In this document: in pieces, positions 60,483-64,000 of the stretch | Numbering within the stretch: the stretch's first letter is position 1 | Layout: each line of letters begins with the position of its first letter | DNA from: Corynebacterium diphtheriae | Lineage (GTDB): Bacteria > Actinomycetota > Actinomycetes > Mycobacteriales > Mycobacteriaceae | Length of the DNA: 64,000 bases | Direction of reading: 5' to 3' | Assembly: GCF_001457455.1 (NCBI RefSeq) | Contig: NZ_LN831026.1 | Location: 2,399,667-2,463,666, forward strand | Notes under the pieces: model-generated | The model's database searches: none | The model's input: only the letters and a program-made list of their open reading frames with translations | Told to the model about the DNA's origin: nothing | Program-made: the position numbers and the translations under genes

Positions 60483-61154
60483 CTATCGCACCTTGCGGAT
60501 GGAAATAAGCGTGGTTGGTTCGTCCAAAACCTCACCGACGCTAAAGATTTTTACTTTTCCGCCGCCGGCTTTCCAGATCATTTTTTCGTCGCGCTCAAGT
60601 TCCTCATGGATTGAGGAGCCCTTCATGGCGATCATTTTTCCGCCGAGACGAACGAGGGGGAGTGACCAGCCGGCAAGTTTTCCTAGTGGCGCAACCGCCC
60701 TAGACGTGACGACGTCGACAAGCCCGAGCTGCTCGCGCACCACTTTTTCCTCCGCACGTCCACGAATGACCGTAACGTTGTCGAGCTCGAGTTTTTCTTT
60801 GACCTCGCCGAGGAAAACCGATCGCTTCAAAAGCGGCTCGATCAAGGTGATGGTCAGGTCCGGTCGCGCGATGGCAAGGGGGATACCAGGCAAACCGGCA
60901 CCAGATCCGATGTCGGCGACGCAGATGTTTTCATCCATGGCCTCGCCAATCACTGCACAGTTAAGAAGGTGGCGCGACCAGAGTTTGGGAACCTCGCGCG
61001 GGCCGATAAAACCACGCGTGGAGCCGTCGGTAGCCAAAAGCTCATGGTAGGCGTGCGCCTTATCGACGTTTCCTCCGAACACGCGGCTCGCTATCGACTC
61101 AATTTCTTCATGTTTCACGTGAAACCATCCCTTTTCTACGGTGTATCCCCACAC
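60483..61154 (-). CDS. rsmG: 16S rRNA (guanine-527-N7) methyltransferase RsmG
   Basis: SAM-dependent methyltransferase, 223 aa from the GTG at 61154. It has LWSRHLLNCAVIGEAM, the SAM motif CVADIGSGAGLPGIPLAIARPDL, LIEPLLKRSVFLGEV and VTSRAVAPLGKL. The residues WFHVKHEE near the start are coded by a parS site; family similarity begins just after them (ESIASRVFG), so the parS lies at the true beginning of the conserved protein. In most actinobacteria a jag/R3H gene separates rsmG from yidC; here only 121 bases do. Confidence 0.95.
   Translation of the reverse strand: MWGYTVEKGWFHVKHEEIESIASRVFGGNVDKAHAYHELLATDGSTRGFIGPREVPKLWSRHLLNCAVIGEAMDENICVADIGSGAGLPGIPLAIARPDLTITLIEPLLKRSVFLGEVKEKLELDNVTVIRGRAEEKVVREQLGLVDVVTSRAVAPLGKLAGWSLPLVRLGGKMIAMKGSSIHEELERDEKMIWKAGGGKVKIFSVGEVLDEPTTLISIRKVR
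61111..61126. other. parS: parS site
   Basis: TGTTTCACGTGAAACC, 15 of 16 bases of consensus, inside the first codons of rsmG, about 2.6 kb from oriC. Confidence 0.88.
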
Positions 61155-61223
61155 TACTCACGCGTGTTCATATACTTCGCAATAACGCTAGCATGAGCAC
61201 CCAACACCTACCCCAACAGCACA

Positions 61224-61255
61224 AAGCCGCCCCCAGATAATCTAGAAGGCGGCTT
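61224..61255 (-). terminator. Terminator of the rpmH-rnpA-yidD-yidC unit
   Basis: AAGCCGCC (61224-61231) and GGCGGCTT (61248-61255) pair; read leftward they are followed by TTTGT. It lies 20 bases past the yidC stop. Confidence 0.6.
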
Positions 61256-61275
61256 GGCATGCAGGGAATTAACTG

Positions 61276-62229
61276 TTATTTCTTTTTCTTCTTACCCTGC
61301 TGTGGGCGCTGACCTGGACGAGGCGCAGTCGCACGCTTGGCAGCTTTCTTAGCCTCAATCTCGGCAGCTTCCTCAGCGTCGATCTTGTCAAAGATCCAAC
61401 GCTGCTGGAAGAACGTCCAAATGTTATTCGACACCATGTAGAACAACAGGCCGAGGTGCAACAGAACACCGGTGAACAAAATAGTCAACGGCATAAACCA
61501 CAGCATCATGCGGTTCATCATGTCCATCTGCATCTGCATCTGGTCATTCGCCGGCGGCTTTTGCAACCCAGACTCACGACGAGCCTTTTGGCGATCCACA
61601 GACAACCGAGCGTTAAAGTGAGTAGCCAACACGATGATCACGATAAGTGGTGCTGCCACCAGTGCAATATCAGTACGGGTGAAATCAACCGGCTGGAATG
61701 CTTGATACATTTCCTTCGGCATAGAGATAAACGCCGACAGCGGCACACCGAACAAGCGGGCATCCAGGAAGGATTGCACGTCAGCAGCGCTAAAGATGTA
61801 GTTGGCGGTTTCGCGGTTCACCTCTGGGCTCAAGCCCAGCTGACCAGTGCCAGTACCGGTGCGGTTAAACGAACGCAGCACGTGGAACAGGCCAATGAAC
61901 ACTGGCATCTGAACCAGAACCGGCAAGCAGCCAGCAACCGGGTTAACACCCATTTCCTTTTGCAGCTTGCGGGTTTCTTCCATCAGCTTCTGCTGATCAT
62001 TGGGATACTTTTTACGGATCTCCTGCATCAACGGCTGCAGTTCCTGCATCTTGCGCATGGAACGCATCTGGTTGAGCATCGGCTTGACCAACAAAGCTCG
62101 GATGGTGAAGGTCAGCAACACGATGGCCAAGACCCATGACAGGCCAGAACCTGGGTCAAGCACAAAGCTCACAACTTTATGCCAGAACCACAAGATGGCC
62201 GAGATTGGCCAATAAATGAAGTTGAGCAC
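61276..62229 (-). CDS. yidC: Membrane protein insertase YidC
   Basis: 317-residue Oxa1/YidC-family insertase of the Gram-positive size. There are five or so membrane helices; family motifs include PGSGLSWVLAIVLLTFTIRALLVKPMLNQMRSMRKMQELQPLMQEI, NPVAGCLPVLVQMPVFIGLFHVLR (with the cytoplasmic hairpin just before) and MMLWFMPLTILFTGVLLHLGLLFYMVSNNIWTFFQQ. The C-terminal tail is strongly basic and ends PQQGKKKKK. It follows yidD by 6 bases. Confidence 0.95.
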   Translation of the reverse strand: MLNFIYWPISAILWFWHKVVSFVLDPGSGLSWVLAIVLLTFTIRALLVKPMLNQMRSMRKMQELQPLMQEIRKKYPNDQQKLMEETRKLQKEMGVNPVAGCLPVLVQMPVFIGLFHVLRSFNRTGTGTGQLGLSPEVNRETANYIFSAADVQSFLDARLFGVPLSAFISMPKEMYQAFQPVDFTRTDIALVAAPLIVIIVLATHFNARLSVDRQKARRESGLQKPPANDQMQMQMDMMNRMMLWFMPLTILFTGVLLHLGLLFYMVSNNIWTFFQQRWIFDKIDAEEAAEIEAKKAAKRATAPRPGQRPQQGKKKKK

Positions 62230-62235
62230 TGTAAG

Positions 62236-62562
62236 TCAGAACTCCTTGGTGGTCGAAGTGGTACGTGGAACCTCAGATCGTCGCGCCGGCACAGGATCGT
62301 AGCCGCCGGGATGCCATGGTCCGCACTTGGCAAGTCGCACGACCGTCAACACCAGACCTTTCACAGCCCCATGGTGTGAAAAAGCCCCCAGTGCATAAGC
62401 GCTGCAGGTTGGGTCGAAACGACAGGTGGAACCCATTTTAAGGGGTGATAAATACTTTTGGTAGAACCGCACCGCATCAAACAATGCGCGACTAACCAGC
62501 CCACGAGGGCGAGTAACCGCCTTATCGCTTGCGGTTGAGCTTGTCGAGTGCTGCCTGCACAT
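62236..62562 (-). CDS. yidD: Membrane protein insertion efficiency factor YidD
   Basis: 108 residues. FYQKYLSPLKMGSTCRFDPTCSAYALGAFSHHGAVKGLVLTVVRLAKCGPWHPGGYDPVP is the full family signature, with three conserved Cys. Starting at the ATG at 62562, it overlaps the rnpA 3' end by 41 bases; an internal start nearer RGLVSRALFDAV may be the natural one. Confidence 0.93.
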   Translation of the reverse strand: MCRQHSTSSTASDKAVTRPRGLVSRALFDAVRFYQKYLSPLKMGSTCRFDPTCSAYALGAFSHHGAVKGLVLTVVRLAKCGPWHPGGYDPVPARRSEVPRTTSTTKEF

Positions 62563-62881
62563 CTGCCCGCAACTCCTCAGAACTTGCTGTCGCCGCTGGC
62601 GGTAACGCCCTCACAACTACATGGGATGACGCTGGGAACTGGTCTTTCATAGCGATTACTACGTGCCTTAACTGCCGCGAAACACGGTGACGAGTCACAG
62701 CATTTCCAACAGTCTTAGACACAACGAGGCCAAATCGCGGGCCACCTACGGTTGCAAGGTTGCCCGCGGTCGCCTCAGCATAAAAATGAAGAACGACGGT
62801 GCTCCTTCCAGCACGCTTGCCCTTCCGAATCGTTGCGCGGAACTGTTCGGGATTGCTGAGCTTGTGCTGTGAAGGTAGCAC
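62522..62881 (-). CDS. rnpA: Ribonuclease P protein component
   Basis: 119-residue protein subunit of RNase P. It has MLPSQHKLSNPEQFRATIRKGKRAGRSTVVLHF, FGLVVSKTVGNAVTRHRVSRQLRHVV (the RNR-type RNA-binding motif, here in the form RHRVSRQLRH) and the usual helical end. It starts at the GTG at 62881, 31 bases after rpmH. Confidence 0.95.
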   Translation of the reverse strand: MLPSQHKLSNPEQFRATIRKGKRAGRSTVVLHFYAEATAGNLATVGGPRFGLVVSKTVGNAVTRHRVSRQLRHVVIAMKDQFPASSHVVVRALPPAATASSEELRADVQAALDKLNRKR

Positions 62882-62912
62882 CGTCGTTCTTTTCGAGCTT
62901 GTAAGAGTGACC

Positions 62913-63056
62913 TTAAGCGGTCAGGCTCTTACGACCCTTGTTACGACGTGCAGCCACGATTGCGCGACCGGCACGGGTACGCATACGGATACGGAAGCCG
63001 TGCTTACGTGCGCGACGACGGTTGTTCGGCTGGAACGTCCGCTTACCCTTAGCCAC
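62913..63056 (-). CDS. rpmH: 50S ribosomal protein L34
   Basis: 47 residues, start GTG at 63056 behind AGAGGAG, stop TAA at 62913-62915. The sequence begins [20 protein letters not shown] and ends [10 protein letters not shown], a standard actinobacterial L34. Very basic. It is the first gene of the leftward rpmH-rnpA-yidD-yidC unit, next to oriC. Confidence 0.96.
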   Translation of the reverse strand: MAKGKRTFQPNNRRRARKHGFRIRMRTRAGRAIVAARRNKGRKSLTA

Positions 63057-63540
63057 GGTGAACACTCCTCTAAATTGTTACAAGGCGACATCGCTGCCGG
63101 TGACCGGCTGCGATATCACCCTTGAATTGGATGATTATCAAAACATAGAGAGTCACACGCCGCGCTAGTCACAGTCTCACTAGCGGTGAAAGTCTTGACC
63201 TCAACAAGGCCACACCGATGAACACGATGTGCGTGCTGAGTCCCTTCGTTCCTGGCGGCACTCTCGTTAAAGCACTTGCGATTGACGTATATGGTACGCC
63301 CGTTGCAGTGACAGACAACGAATAGAGTACGTGAGCTTGCCCCACTTCAACAAATCGACACGCCAATGAGTCACACTTACCCCTGTAATCGCAAATATGT
63401 AATTTCACCTTTGGTTTTCCAAGCATTGGCCGGTCATCGACGATGAAATGACAAAAACCAACGTTTTCTGCCGTCAGTAATCCAGACGTAATCACCCCCG
63501 CACCCCACGTAGCGTTTTTCACAAGTTGGACACCGAAAAA
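63057..63540. other. Intergenic stretch left of oriC, no gene seen
   Basis: Apart from the rpmH ribosome-binding site, I see no coding frame with a start signal in these 484 bases. A short inverted repeat CGCTAGT / ACTAGCG lies near 63163-63184. It probably holds the rpmH promoter. Confidence 0.6.
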
Positions 63541-63870
63541 GACAACCGAGTAACACTATTTGTGAGAAAAAATCACATACTGTGGAAAACCGTACCTGTG
63601 GATAACTTTTTTATTTTTCCACCGAGTTTTCCACAAAAATTACATTACCGCAGGTAGATCCATACTTTTTGGGAATGAAATTTTATCCACAGTGTGAAAA
63701 ATAAAATGTGGATAACTTTTCACAGTGAGTCAACGTGGATTTTTTCCACAGCTGTGGAAAACTCTGTGGAATACGCGGTCAAAGCCGCAAACCAGTTGTG
63801 GAAAGTTCAGTGGAGTTCCGGTGGACGTCTTGTGGAAATTACAAAAATTTATCCACCGCGGATTTTTTAC
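63541..63870. other. oriC: Chromosomal replication origin region (oriC) with DnaA boxes
   Basis: AT-rich rpmH-dnaA intergenic DNA dense in DnaA boxes. Exact TTATCCACA boxes are at 63597-63605 (reverse), 63683-63691 (forward) and 63707-63715 (reverse). There are also one-mismatch boxes such as TTATCCACC at 63849-63857 and several TTTTCCACA / TGTGGAAAA forms between 63580 and 63840. AT-rich runs at 63600-63640 and 63840-63875 could be the unwinding elements. Confidence 0.93.
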
Positions 63871-63982
63871 TCCACATCCCCGCGCTACGCGGAGATTGTT
63901 CTGCGAATGCAATCTCTTCGTAGCTGCCGCAGCTGGCGCACATCGTCGTCAATCATTCGCTTGACCTTATAAAGGAAGTACA

Positions 63983-64000
63983 GTGTCGGAAACGCCATCC
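63983..64000 (+). CDS. dnaA: Chromosomal replication initiator DnaA (first 6 codons only)
   Basis: GTG at 63983 follows AAAGGAAG and reads MSETPS to the window edge. Position directly after a DnaA-box cluster and divergent from rpmH identifies dnaA; the six codons alone could not. Confidence 0.9.

Noticed and set aside
1..64000. tRNA, rRNA, insertion sequences, prophage genes
   Set aside because: No cloverleaf, transposase or phage structural gene was recognised on either strand.

Overview
The window is a chromosomal segment of a Corynebacterium, most likely of the C. diphtheriae group. It ends at the replication origin: the last 18 bases are the start of dnaA, preceded by DnaA boxes and the conserved block rpmH-rnpA-yidD-yidC-rsmG-parA-parB. 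Next to this is the actinobacterial block cca / NUDIX / DUF6049 / murJ / sigM / trxB / trxA / cwlM, in the same order as beside the mycobacterial origin. A mycolyltransferase, the hrtBA-chrSA heme-resistance locus and two WWRA-type trp leader peptides fit Corynebacterium. Eight ParB-binding (parS) sites lie in the 45 kb left of oriC. No rRNA, tRNA, IS element, prophage or CRISPR array was seen.

Layout: 1-2.8 kb, 5' part of leuS, a 31-residue peptide gene and an unknown gene. 2.8-9.2 kb, heme-stress locus: hrtBA, a large LAETG-anchored surface protein, and the chrSA two-component system. 9.2-13.6 kb, VanZ-like protein, YhgE/Pip-type membrane protein, an unexplained short transcription unit, and succinate-semialdehyde dehydrogenase. 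13.6-20.8 kb, an ascorbate-type PTS, dhaKLM, and an orphan AAA ATPase followed by a truncated reading frame. A dispersed repeat occurs three times here, and two long copies bracket dhaKLM and the ATPase. 20.8-31.8 kb, mycolyltransferase, nucleoside hydrolase, an ECF transporter (S, T and fused A-A), hexose-phosphate epimerase, a degenerate sulfatase-like protein, DUF1846, a DUF559 protein, a DAACS symporter and an SdpI-like protein.

31.8-43.0 kb is tryptophan biosynthesis in two separately attenuated modules. Module 1 is trpL1-trpB1-trpE-G-D-CF; module 2 is trpL2-trpB2-trpA. A DUF454 gene, panC and the opposing panB lie between them. As read here trpE is broken (ATA in place of the start codon, plus a +1 frameshift) and trpA has lost its usual stop, so the pathway may be decaying or the sequence may contain errors. 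43.0-47.6 kb holds a Rieske lipoprotein, an SBF transporter and the head-to-tail set cca-yqgE-azlC-azlD.

The most unusual signals are: the two paralogous trp attenuators with a damaged trpE and trpA; an eroded RloA/RloB-like defence locus between direct repeats; an ECF ATPase whose two halves carry complementary defects; a CwlM-type pseudo-amidase lacking its zinc and catalytic residues; a surface protein lodged in the heme-efflux locus; a tiny amphipathic peptide gene beside leuS; and an 8-mer, CGTCGATA, present at least 23 times (about 2 expected). All assignments come from reading the sequence and recognising families. No database search was run.
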